A stretch of 9,994 nt of DNA from Thermoplasmatota archaeon (lineage in GTDB: Archaea > Thermoplasmatota > Penumbrarchaeia > Penumbrarchaeales > Penumbrarchaeaceae). The notes below the pieces were generated by a model, which saw nothing but the letters and a program-made list of their open reading frames with translations, did not search any database and had not been told where the DNA came from. This document shows, piece after piece, positions 1 through 7,212 of the stretch. The first letter of the stretch is position 1, and every line of letters begins with the position of its first letter. Position numbers and translations under genes: made by a program. The stretch is taken from contig JAUVCY010000036.1 of assembly GCA_030595585.1 (NCBI GenBank), positions 1 to 9,994 of the forward strand, read 5' to 3'.

Positions 1-374
1 AGGAGTTCCTCATTCCTGCCGATACGATCGAATCGATCCGTGAGGCAGTTGATAGAACGAATTTGGATGGGAAAGGCAGGATCTGGGCCGTGGGGACCAC
101 CGTGATGAGAACGCTAGAGACTGGATTCGACCGTGATGGCACCTGCGTCAGGGAGAGTGGTTCCAGCGGGCTTTTCATAACCCCCGGCTACGATTTTAAC
201 CTGCCATACAAGGGTTTTATCACCAATTTCCACCTGCCCAGGTCCACTCCCCTCATGCTTGCCTCCGCTTTTCATGATCGGGAGGGGGTCCTCGATGCAT
301 ATGAGGAGGCGAAGGCGAAGGGGTACAGGTTCTATTCTCTCGGGGATTCCATGATGATCAGGAGGAGGAGATGA
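1..374 (+). CDS. queA: S-adenosylmethionine:tRNA ribosyltransferase-isomerase, C-terminal part (partial at window start)
   Basis: QueA transfers the ribosyl part of S-adenosylmethionine to 7-aminomethyl-7-deazaguanine already in the tRNA anticodon, forming epoxyqueuosine. The open frame enters the window at base 3 without a start; a TTG at 63 is internal, because family-like sequence (EFLIPADTIESIREAV) continues upstream of it. The visible family signatures are AVGTTVMRTLE, then LFITPGYDF, then the hallmark ITNFHLPRSTPLMLASAF, and the closing YRFYSLGDSMMI. These are collinear with the last third of bacterial QueA, and the protein ends where the family normally ends. The TGA stop at 372-374 overlaps the ATG of tgt, so the two are almost certainly translated as one operon. 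Identification is firm; the N-terminal two thirds lie outside the window. QueA is characteristic of bacteria, so its presence beside archaeal core genes is notable. Confidence 0.94.
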   Translation, partial: EFLIPADTIESIREAVDRTNLDGKGRIWAVGTTVMRTLETGFDRDGTCVRESGSSGLFITPGYDFNLPYKGFITNFHLPRSTPLMLASAFHDREGVLDAYEEAKAKGYRFYSLGDSMMIRRRR

Positions 375-1516
375 TGACAGGCCATTTCAGGATCGATGGT
401 GAGGCGGAGCTTGCAAGGGCAGGAACCCTAATGCTTCCGCGGGGTGGAGAGGTGAGAACGCCTCTGTTCATGCCCGTGGCAACAAAGCTCTCGGTGAAGA
501 CCTTATCCTCGGAGGAGCTGGTATCAACAGGTACGGAGGCTGTGATAACCAACGGTTTCCTCTCCTCGTTGGAGCCGGGTTCGGACGTGATCCGATCCAT
601 GGGTGGGATGCACAGGATGATGGATTGGAGTGGGGGGATATTCTCCGATTCAGGCGGGTTCCAGCTTATTCGAAAGGGTTTCGAGCCAAGGATAAAAGAT
701 GAGGGGGCCAGGATGAGGTCCCCTTTCTCTGGAGAGCTGGTCCACATAACCCCGGAATCCGTTGTGGAGATGCACGTGAAGCACGCTGTGGACGTAGGGA
801 TGATCCTCGACCACTGCCCACCCCAAGGGACCTCGGGAGAGGAGCTGGCGATCGCTACCGAGAGAACGAGGGGATGGGCAGAACGATCCAGGGTGCGGAT
901 AGACGATGAGGGCCTGAGGGACCTGCTTCCGGTTGGAGGTGGGAAAATGCCGCTGTTCTTCGCCATAACCCAGGGGGGGATCGACCTCAAGTTGAGGGAA
1001 CACTCGACAAGGGATCTCGTTGGATTGGGATTCGACGGATACGGGGTCGGGGGCCTGTCGATCGGCGAGGAAAAGGAGGACATGTTCAAAGCCCTGGGAG
1101 CGAGCACGTCGTTCGTACCAAGGGAGAGCCCCAGGTATTTCATGGGCGTGGGTGAACCCCGGGACATTATCAGATCGGTGGGGCTGGGAGTGGATGTTTT
1201 CGATTCGGTCTTCCCCACCAGGAACGCCAGGCACAGGTCCGTCTTCGTAGCTCAGGGCAGGGAGAACATCCGCTCCGGAAAGTGGAAGGGAAAAAGCGGT
1301 CCGATCATTGAGGGATGCGACTGCTTAGCCTGTTCCCGCTACTCAAGAGGGTACCTCTATCACCTTTTCAAAGCGAAGGAGCCCCTGGGCCCGATGCTCG
1401 CCACGGTACATAACGTAAGATACATGCAGAACCTGGTTGGGGCCATCAGGGTATCCATCCTCGAGGATAGGTTTTCAAGTGATATGGAACCCATTGACCT
1501 TCTTGGGGCAGGATGA
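371..1516 (+). CDS. tgt: tRNA-guanine transglycosylase, bacterial (queuosine) type
   Basis: The enzyme swaps guanine at the wobble position of GUN-anticodon tRNAs for a 7-deazaguanine precursor. At 381 residues it has the bacterial length and no room for the extra C-terminal domains and PUA domain of archaeal archaeosine TGT. Visible landmarks are FSDSGGFQ (Asp93), ILDHC (Asp147, Cys149), ITQGG (Gln201), GGLSIGE (228-233), VFDSVFPTRNARH (nucleophile Asp278) and the zinc site Cys316, Cys318, Cys321, His347. The spacing matches the well-studied Zymomonas enzyme. Cys149 and Ile231 sit where bacterial preQ1 enzymes have Cys and Val and eukaryotic queuine enzymes have Val and Gly, so preQ1 is the likelier substrate (inference). 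The start is ATGATG at 371 or 374; a GGAGG-rich Shine-Dalgarno at 361-368 serves either. It overlaps the queA stop by four bases. Confidence 0.95.
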   Translation: MMTGHFRIDGEAELARAGTLMLPRGGEVRTPLFMPVATKLSVKTLSSEELVSTGTEAVITNGFLSSLEPGSDVIRSMGGMHRMMDWSGGIFSDSGGFQLIRKGFEPRIKDEGARMRSPFSGELVHITPESVVEMHVKHAVDVGMILDHCPPQGTSGEELAIATERTRGWAERSRVRIDDEGLRDLLPVGGGKMPLFFAITQGGIDLKLREHSTRDLVGLGFDGYGVGGLSIGEEKEDMFKALGASTSFVPRESPRYFMGVGEPRDIIRSVGLGVDVFDSVFPTRNARHRSVFVAQGRENIRSGKWKGKSGPIIEGCDCLACSRYSRGYLYHLFKAKEPLGPMLATVHNVRYMQNLVGAIRVSILEDRFSSDMEPIDLLGAG

Positions 1517-1570
1517 TCGGCCAGTTAACGGCATTTCTAACCTACTTCTCCCAAATTATGGCGATCAGTA

Positions 1571-1614
1571 ACAATAATTAATACAGTTATTGTCGAAGAT
1601 TAAAACGACGATAA
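1571..1614. repeat. Alternating inverted repeats upstream of the surface-protein promoter
   Basis: ACAATAA at 1571-1577 is a perfect complement of TTATTGT at 1587-1593. The same central arm, extended to TTATTGTCG (1587-1595), also pairs with CGACGATAA at 1606-1614, with one G-T pair. The two hairpins are mutually exclusive. They lie about 45-85 bases upstream of the TATA box, so they could be a regulator-binding cluster, or a structured 3' end of the tgt transcript. No T tract follows on the plus strand. The region is AT-rich, so chance is possible. Confidence 0.3.
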
Positions 1615-1644
1615 TAGAATAAAAAAGGAATAGATACGGTTCGA

Positions 1645-1664
1645 AATCGAAAAACCTTTATATA
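1645..1664 (+). promoter_or_regulatory. Archaeal promoter (BRE plus TATA box) of the surface-protein gene
   Basis: TTTATATA at 1657-1664 is a near-consensus archaeal TATA box, preceded by purine-rich CGAAAAA (1648-1654) fitting a TFB recognition element. Transcription would be expected to start about 25 bases downstream, near 1685-1690, leaving a leader of roughly 65-70 bases. This is the only strong TATA in the 238-base gap between tgt and the surface protein. The clean box suggests a well-expressed gene. Confidence 0.75.
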
Positions 1665-1742
1665 TGGTCTATTTTCATGCGATTCCGTATAGGGGCTGGG
1701 ATAGAACCTGACCGCTATAGGTAGAAAAAAATAGGGAAACAT

Positions 1743-1748
1743 GAGGTG
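1743..1748 (+). promoter_or_regulatory. Ribosome binding site of the surface-protein gene
   Basis: GAGGTG ends six bases before the ATG at 1755. It matches the anti-Shine-Dalgarno of archaeal 16S rRNA and fixes the start codon. Confidence 0.7.
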
Positions 1749-1754
1749 TTATAA

Positions 1755-4322
1755 ATGACTGAGTTAAAAGATAATATAAGGACCAAGGGAGTGGCGGCGA
1801 TCGCCATCATGCTCTTGGTTGCAACCGTTATGCTTGGAATGTTCGCCTTTCCCCTCTCCTCAGCAGCGCTTGTTGATACAGAGGAGATAGTGGAGAGCGT
1901 GACATTGACCCCGGTGACGGCATACACCACTTCCACAACAGATATTCAGATAGATTATGCTCTTAGCTCCGACTTCACAGATGATGGTGAATTTGAGATG
2001 AGACATCTCTCTGTAAATCTGACCGAGAAGGATGTTGAGGGTGGAACGGTGTGGTTCATGTATGCTTGGGACCAGGGTACGGGTGGAGTGGCCGATAACC
2101 CAATTATGTGGGCATTGGATAATGCACTCGATCCGGGAATGTACAATGTTTCTGTTACGGCAGTGTACCATAATATTCCGGATGATGATCAGTACGTGGA
2201 TGAGAACCTTACTGAACTCGCGCTCGTTGATGGGACCGGAATGCTCAACACCATCGAGGCAGATCCGGAGACCGTAATCGGTACCGGCTCCGTGAACGTC
2301 TCCTGGACAGTTGACAGGGACGTGGCCGACATCGATGAAGTGACCATGAGCATCTTCGACAACAACGAGATGGTCTGGGTCGACGAAGTGATGACCTTCG
2401 ATACCGAGGCTGGAATGGGGTATACCATGTATTGGTCTATCTTCGATATTGTTGATATGTCGGCCATGGACTACAACGTGAGCCTTTACGTCCTCGACAG
2501 CTGGGGATATTCAGAGATGGACAATGACACGATGATCACTGTCACCGAGGGCGCACCTGTGAACACATCGGACCTGATGAACTTCGAGTTCGATGAGGAT
2601 GAGACGATCACGGTCGATCTCAGCCTTCTGTTCGACGACCCCAACGGGGACGATCTGATGTACTACATCAACCTCTCCGACACTGGTGACCTGATGGTGG
2701 AGATGTATGGGGATTCCCAGATCAACATTTCAGCCGCAATGGACTGGTATGGCGCGGAGAACTTCACCGTCTGGGTCAATGACGGCAATGGAAACAACGT
2801 TTCCTTTATTCTCTACTTCGAGGTCATGATGGTGGACGATGAGCTGGCACCCGCCGGCGACATGACCGTTTCTGTTGACGAGGTCACCGGGAACACCACC
2901 TTTGATCCCCTCCTCCTCTTCGAGGATGTGGATGGACCCGCATTCGCCGTGACCCTTGGATGGGAGTGGGCCGTCAACGAGACGAATGTCTCCTACAAGG
3001 CACCCGTCTACAACTACACGGATGAGGGCAACATGACCGTCACCATCGACGATGTTACCGGCGAGGGCTTCGCACAGCTTCTCGGCGACTTCGAAGAGGG
3101 CAGCTGGGAGTTCCCGGTGACCGCCTGGGTCGCTGATGTGCCCGTACTCAACGCTACCGCAACGGTCGAGGTCGCTCCTGTGAACGATGTTCCGGCCCCC
3201 AATGTCGAGTCCCTGGACCTCTTCATGAACGAGGCCCAGACATTCAACGTCTCGGCGCTCTTCGATGACCCGGATGGCCCGGACTTCAACGCATCCGTTG
3301 ATACCAACGTCAGCTATCTCCTCGTCACATACGATTGGGAGACCTATGCTCTATCCATCAACCCGGCAACCAACTGGACCGGAACCGTGGACCTTGAGTT
3401 CAACGTCACCGATGGAGTGGACTATGCGGTCTACACCATACCCGTTAACGTCGTACTGAGGTCTTATGCGATCTCCGGGATAGTTGCCTACGCGGAGGTC
3501 ACTGGAGTTGAGACCAACATCGCCAATGTCACATTGACGATAGGTGAGAACACCGTATCCATCAATGAGACCACAGGCGCCTTTGAGATAGTCCTTGAGA
3601 CGGGCGTTTACGCTGTTGTCCTCACTATCCCCGAGGATCTCATGTACAGTGAGGTCGCGGAGAAGAGCGGATATGTGGTACCTACCCTCGACGACATCAT
3701 ATTAGAGGGAGCCCTCACACTCGATATCACCATCGTGTGGATGGACTTCATCCCGACTGTCATCCCGGCAACCTGGGCTGACATCGACTTCGCTGGCGCG
3801 GAGATCGAGAAGGATGGCGATGACTTCACTGTCATTGTGCCCGTGGATGATACCAAGGGCGGATATGACGATATCAACGTCGCCTTCGTCGTCGTCAACG
3901 AGGAGAAAGATGACGAGGATGATGATGTTGTGGAGTTCACGATGGTGTTCAACGGAACCCATTACACGCTCACCATAGTAGAGGATGACCTCGATGATGT
4001 CAAGAAAGGCAAGAGGTTGTACCGCTTTGAGGATAGCGACGATGCAAACAACACCTATACGGACGATGCACTCGAGTTCGAGTTCAGGGAGAAGGAGGTC
4101 GAGGACGGCCTTATCACCGTCATCGTCCTTATCGTCCTTATCGTCCTTGTCCTGATCGCACTTGTATTCATCATGCGGAAACCCGCAGAGGAGGAGTACG
4201 AGGACGAGGGTGACGAGGAGGAAGAGGAGTCCGAGAGGGTCTGCCCGTCATGCGGGGAGGCCGTCGAGGAGTCGGACGCCACCGAGTGTCCAGAGTGCGG
4301 CGAGGAACTGGAAGAAGAGTAA
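1755..4322 (+). CDS. Large membrane-anchored surface glycoprotein with Ig/cadherin-like modules and a C-terminal zinc ribbon
   Basis: I recognise the architecture but not a named family. Residues 1-38 are a signal-like segment: a charged start, a hydrophobic core at 13-33, then a small-residue stretch SSAA. The ectodomain has two Ig-like stretches (about 41-268), then three related modules whose starts carry SLLFDDPNGDD (290-300), LLLFEDVDGP (386-395) and ALFDDPDGPD (501-510), as in cadherin-like/BID-type repeats. A carboxypeptidase-regulatory-like fold (about 572-626) and an acidic domain follow. There are about 26 Asn-X-Ser/Thr sequons, all between residues 88 and 767, consistent with heavy N-glycosylation. 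A single membrane helix at 785-807 ends in Arg-Lys, followed by a Glu-rich linker and a zinc ribbon (Cys830, 833, 845, 848), placed in the cytoplasm by the positive-inside rule. No other cysteine exists. It is monocistronic, with its own promoter and terminator. It could be an S-layer or adhesin component. Confidence 0.85.
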   Translation: MTELKDNIRTKGVAAIAIMLLVATVMLGMFAFPLSSAALVDTEEIVESVTLTPVTAYTTSTTDIQIDYALSSDFTDDGEFEMRHLSVNLTEKDVEGGTVWFMYAWDQGTGGVADNPIMWALDNALDPGMYNVSVTAVYHNIPDDDQYVDENLTELALVDGTGMLNTIEADPETVIGTGSVNVSWTVDRDVADIDEVTMSIFDNNEMVWVDEVMTFDTEAGMGYTMYWSIFDIVDMSAMDYNVSLYVLDSWGYSEMDNDTMITVTEGAPVNTSDLMNFEFDEDETITVDLSLLFDDPNGDDLMYYINLSDTGDLMVEMYGDSQINISAAMDWYGAENFTVWVNDGNGNNVSFILYFEVMMVDDELAPAGDMTVSVDEVTGNTTFDPLLLFEDVDGPAFAVTLGWEWAVNETNVSYKAPVYNYTDEGNMTVTIDDVTGEGFAQLLGDFEEGSWEFPVTAWVADVPVLNATATVEVAPVNDVPAPNVESLDLFMNEAQTFNVSALFDDPDGPDFNASVDTNVSYLLVTYDWETYALSINPATNWTGTVDLEFNVTDGVDYAVYTIPVNVVLRSYAISGIVAYAEVTGVETNIANVTLTIGENTVSINETTGAFEIVLETGVYAVVLTIPEDLMYSEVAEKSGYVVPTLDDIILEGALTLDITIVWMDFIPTVIPATWADIDFAGAEIEKDGDDFTVIVPVDDTKGGYDDINVAFVVVNEEKDDEDDDVVEFTMVFNGTHYTLTIVEDDLDDVKKGKRLYRFEDSDDANNTYTDDALEFEFREKEVEDGLITVIVLIVLIVLVLIALVFIMRKPAEEEYEDEGDEEEEESERVCPSCGEAVEESDATECPECGEELEEE
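4122..4148 (+). repeat. Three perfect tandem copies of a 9-bp repeat inside the membrane-helix coding region
   Basis: ATCGTCCTT occurs at 4122-4130, 4131-4139 and 4140-4148, in frame, encoding three Ile-Val-Leu triplets of the membrane anchor. Slippage here would lengthen or shorten the helix by three residues without a frameshift. Confidence 0.85.
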
Positions 4323-4349
4323 TTGGAAAGTTCCTTTCCTTATACGTTT

Positions 4350-4375
4350 GGGGGCCCGAGAGGGCCCCCTTTTTT
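4350..4375 (+). terminator. Intrinsic-type terminator after the surface-protein gene
   Basis: GGGGGCCC (4350-4357), loop GAGA, GGGCCCCC (4362-4369), then a run of six T (4370-4375). The 8-bp all-GC stem with a tetraloop, 27 bases past the stop, is a strong hairpin plus U-tract. In archaea the U-tract is the essential part, and both parts are present here. Confidence 0.85.
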
Positions 4376-4408
4376 AATTTTGATAATAAACATATCTCAT
4401 CTCAAAAT

Positions 4409-4444
4409 AAAAAAATCTGACTAATCTTTGATCCGTTAAAGATT
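4409..4444 (-). terminator. Probable terminator of the iorAB operon
   Basis: On the minus strand AATCTTT (4444-4438) pairs with AAAGATT (4429-4423), followed shortly by a T tract (4415-4409) and more T-rich sequence. It lies about 60 bases past the iorB stop. A further 9-bp inverted repeat, TCTCATCTC (4395-4403) with GAGATGAGA (4456-4464), encloses this hairpin. The convergent gap 4323-4503 therefore carries terminators for both strands and no gene. Confidence 0.5.
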
Positions 4445-4503
4445 CCCCTGCTCAAGAGATGAGAAGTTTCCCAGTATAATCGGAATTCTAAGCACTATAG
4501 GAT

Positions 4504-5124
4504 CTACCGATTGCCTTTGAGTGCGCCGTAACCAAGCTCAAAGGCCTTGACATTTACGTCCACGGCCTTTGGCGGGACGTTCGCCTTCACCGCCTCGAGC
4601 ATGTGCACCTTCTCAACGGGGAACGAGGGGGACGCCGCAAGAGCCCCCACCAGAACGACGTTCTCGGTCTGGGCATTTCCCGCCCTCCGGGCGAGGTCCA
4701 GTGCGTCTATCTCGTATATCCTCGCACCGCCCTCCTTGATCCTGTCAATGATCTGGGCGTATGTGATGTATCCCTCTATCTCCTTCCTTGCGAGCATCTG
4801 GGTCTCTATGGGAGGATGAATGACGTTCGTGTTGGTGATCACGACCCCACCTGGTTTGAGGAAGTAGAGGTACCTGAGGGCCTCCATGGGCTCAAGGGCG
4901 AGTATCACGTCGCCTTCCCCGTAAGGTACCAGAGGTGAGACCGCGTGCTCCCCTATCCTCTGGTGGGCTATGACAGACCCACTTCGCTGTGAGAGGCCGT
5001 GAAGCTCTCCCGATATGACCATGAGCCCTGCTCTAATGCAGGCGTCACCCACGATATTGGCCATCAGGACCACACCCTGGCCCCCTACGCCGCAGTCGAT
5101 CATGTTGAAGCTCTTCTCGTTCAT
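4504..5124 (-). CDS. iorB: Indolepyruvate ferredoxin oxidoreductase, beta (gamma-domain) subunit
   Basis: IorB is the small subunit that, with IorA, oxidatively decarboxylates aryl-pyruvates (indolepyruvate, phenylpyruvate) to aryl-acetyl-CoA with reduction of ferredoxin in the cytoplasm. At 206 residues it matches the family length. The N-terminal GVGGQGVVLMANIVGDA (13-29) is the diagnostic glycine-rich motif of the 2-oxoacid oxidoreductase gamma domain, followed by the typical GELHGLSQRSGSVIAHQRIG (39-58), here with Leu-Ser where many homologs have Met-Ala. The start ATG overlaps the TGA of iorA (ATGA, 5124-5121), and a perfect AGGAGGTG Shine-Dalgarno sits at 5137-5130 inside the end of iorA, so the pair is translationally coupled in a 1:1-type arrangement. 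The gene reads toward the surface-protein gene and is followed by a terminator-like hairpin. Confidence 0.94.
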   Translation of the reverse strand: MNEKSFNMIDCGVGGQGVVLMANIVGDACIRAGLMVISGELHGLSQRSGSVIAHQRIGEHAVSPLVPYGEGDVILALEPMEALRYLYFLKPGGVVITNTNVIHPPIETQMLARKEIEGYITYAQIIDRIKEGGARIYEIDALDLARRAGNAQTENVVLVGALAASPSFPVEKVHMLEAVKANVPPKAVDVNVKAFELGYGALKGNR

Positions 5125-7133
5125 TCTCCCACCTCCTTCTCATGCTCGTTCCTGGCATTGAGATACTCATCGTAGTCCTCTTTGGTGTAGTACACCTTGT
5201 TCTCGCCCCCTAAAAGGGTGGCCGTGGACTTGATCGCTCCAAACCCGCACATCTGTGCGCACTCCCCGCATCCGACGCATACGTCGGGTGAGATGTACGA
5301 CTTCCCATCCACGTCGATAGATATCGCGGGGCAGAGGAAATCCTTGATGCAGTTGTATGGGGCCTTGCACATATCCTTATCAACGAAGTAAGGTACCGGC
5401 CTTGCTCCGGCCCTCCTGAGGTTCCTGAAGTGGTAGAGGGCGCATTCCCCATGTGATATGATCGCAGATACTCCCTTGTACTCCAGCGCCTCCTTCATCT
5501 GCTTGACGTTCTCCCGGATCTGGAAGGAGTTGACGTTCACGATCTTCCCCACGCCCAGGGCCCTTAAAACCCCCTCTATGTCGATCGCCTTCCCGTCAAC
5601 ACCTCCCACGGTCTTTTCGTGGGCGGGATGCGTCTGCTGGCCGGTCATTGCCGTGACGGAGTTGTGAAGCACCACCATGGTCAGGTCGTGGTTGTTGTGG
5701 ATCGCGTTCACGATGCCTGGAATGCCCGCATGGAACAGCGTTGAATCGCCAATGGCCACAACCACCTTCTCCTTCGCTGCAAGGTTCACGCCGGCGGCGA
5801 CCCCAAAGGAGGCGCCCATGCAGAGCTGGGAATCGGACCAGCTGTGGGGGGGCAGCACGAGCATGGTGTAACAGCCGATATCGTTGGAGAAGAATATCGG
5901 CGTCTTCCCTATTGCCCTCTTGAGCGCCGTGAAGGTCCCACGGTGTGGACATCCAGCGCAGAAACCGGGGGGCCGGATCGGAAGGATGGAGGCGAGCCCC
6001 TCCATTTTCTTCTTGTGCCCCTCGTAATCCATGGGCATGGGAATGCCAGAAGCTGTTGATAGGGCCTCGACGAGCATGGGAATGTTGTATTCGGAGTATT
6101 CGGAGAACGGTCCGAACCCTTTTCCCATCACCTCTATGGAGGGATTGGCATCCAGAGCAGCTGACCTCACGAAGTTCTCAAGATAGGGCGAGAGCTCTTC
6201 CACCACCATCACCTTCTTGAGCGGTTCCAGGAACCCCTTCACCATATCCATCGGGAATGGGTTGATCATCCCAACTTTCAGGATCCTTGCCTTGAGTCCC
6301 AGCTTCCTCAGCCCCTCGATGGTGTAATTGTAAGGCACTCCAGCAGTGATCACCCCAAGCTCCACCTCAACCCCATCGGGTGGTTCTCCAGGGTGAACCT
6401 TCCCGCCGTCGAAGTATTCGATCCTGTTGAGGTGAGTTGAATTGGAGAGAACCGTCATCTCCTCTATCTTCTTGAGGAGCCTCTTCTTCCCCTCTCTTGC
6501 CGTGCCCCCAACCGCATTATAACTGGTCCGGTTCTCGTCCCAGCTGAGCTTTTCATACGGGGTCCTCTTCATCTCCCCTATCTCCACCACACCGCTCTGG
6601 TGGTTGATCCTGGTGGTGGTCCTCACCAGGACCAGGGTCTTCCATCTCTCCGAGATCTCGTATGCCTCCTTGACCATGTCGAAGGCTTCCTGGGGGCTTG
6701 AGGGATCGAACATGGGTAGATAGGCCGTGTATCCGAACCACCTGCCGTCCTGCTCCGATTGGGATGAGTGGGCATGGGGGTCGTCCGCCAGCAGGAGAAC
6801 ACACCCTCCCCTGATACCAGTATATGCCAGCACGTACAGGGCGTCCGAGGCCACGTTAACTCCCACGCTTTTCATGGATACGAAAGACCTCATGCCCACC
6901 ATGGAGGCCCCGGCGGCGGTCTCCAGGGCGACCTTCTCGTTGACGGAGAGCTCCATTTTAAGGTCCAGATGTCCCAGGACCTTTTCAAACGTTGAGAGGA
7001 TCTCGACAGTGGGAGATCCTGGGTACGTGGTGTACACCTTGATGTCCGACTCAAGCGCAGCTCTCGCTATGGCCTCATTTGCCATGATGTAAACCTTACT
7101 GGGTCCATTCTCGATAACGCTTTTAAATGCCAA
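5121..7133 (-). CDS. iorA: Indolepyruvate ferredoxin oxidoreductase, alpha subunit
   Basis: This is the large catalytic subunit (670 residues), binding thiamine diphosphate and iron-sulfur clusters. MANEAIARAALES and TTYPGSPTVEIL (17-46) are the family N-terminus, and Glu66 in SVNEKVALE is the candidate cofactor-activating acid. CAGCPHRG (392-399) precedes the thiamine-diphosphate motif GDSTLFHAG...NN (462-481). The C-terminal ferredoxin-like part has one complete cluster motif, Cys619, 622, 625, 629. The other has Cys589, 595 and 601, with Pro592 where the second cysteine is expected. The start is TTG at 7133: no in-frame ATG with a good ribosome site exists upstream, GGGAGATGAT sits just before it, and the next ATG (residue 17) would cut into the conserved strand. 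A roughly 40-residue tail follows the last cluster. It forms an operon with iorB. Confidence 0.95.
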   Translation of the reverse strand: MAFKSVIENGPSKVYIMANEAIARAALESDIKVYTTYPGSPTVEILSTFEKVLGHLDLKMELSVNEKVALETAAGASMVGMRSFVSMKSVGVNVASDALYVLAYTGIRGGCVLLLADDPHAHSSQSEQDGRWFGYTAYLPMFDPSSPQEAFDMVKEAYEISERWKTLVLVRTTTRINHQSGVVEIGEMKRTPYEKLSWDENRTSYNAVGGTAREGKKRLLKKIEEMTVLSNSTHLNRIEYFDGGKVHPGEPPDGVEVELGVITAGVPYNYTIEGLRKLGLKARILKVGMINPFPMDMVKGFLEPLKKVMVVEELSPYLENFVRSAALDANPSIEVMGKGFGPFSEYSEYNIPMLVEALSTASGIPMPMDYEGHKKKMEGLASILPIRPPGFCAGCPHRGTFTALKRAIGKTPIFFSNDIGCYTMLVLPPHSWSDSQLCMGASFGVAAGVNLAAKEKVVVAIGDSTLFHAGIPGIVNAIHNNHDLTMVVLHNSVTAMTGQQTHPAHEKTVGGVDGKAIDIEGVLRALGVGKIVNVNSFQIRENVKQMKEALEYKGVSAIISHGECALYHFRNLRRAGARPVPYFVDKDMCKAPYNCIKDFLCPAISIDVDGKSYISPDVCVGCGECAQMCGFGAIKSTATLLGGENKVYYTKEDYDEYLNARNEHEKEVGE

Positions 7134-7175
7134 ATGATCATCTCCCTGTACTACGATCTCCCATACGATAACAGG

Positions 7176-7200
7176 TATAATCGGATCGACCGCTTTAAAG
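7176..7200 (-). promoter_or_regulatory. Candidate TATA region for iorAB
   Basis: In the 79-base gap upstream of iorA the minus strand shows CTTTAAAG (7200-7193) and, closer in, ATTATACC (7183-7176). Either would put a start site 20-40 bases before the TTG codon. Read-through from the upstream DsrE-like gene is also possible, so an independent promoter is only inferred. Confidence 0.4.
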
Positions 7201-7212
7201 TTGACCCCTTCC

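Noticed and set aside
63..374. queA as a complete 103-residue gene starting at TTG 63
   Set aside because: The frame continues upstream to the window edge with family-like residues, so this is the C-terminal part of a longer gene.
358..1234. Long open frames on the minus strand across tgt
   Set aside because: They are shadows of tgt; the plus frame has full family motifs and the minus translations resemble nothing I know.
1686..1754. Riboswitch in the leader of the surface-protein gene
   Set aside because: Only short weak pairings (TATAG with CTATA) are visible in about 65 bases; no known aptamer pattern.
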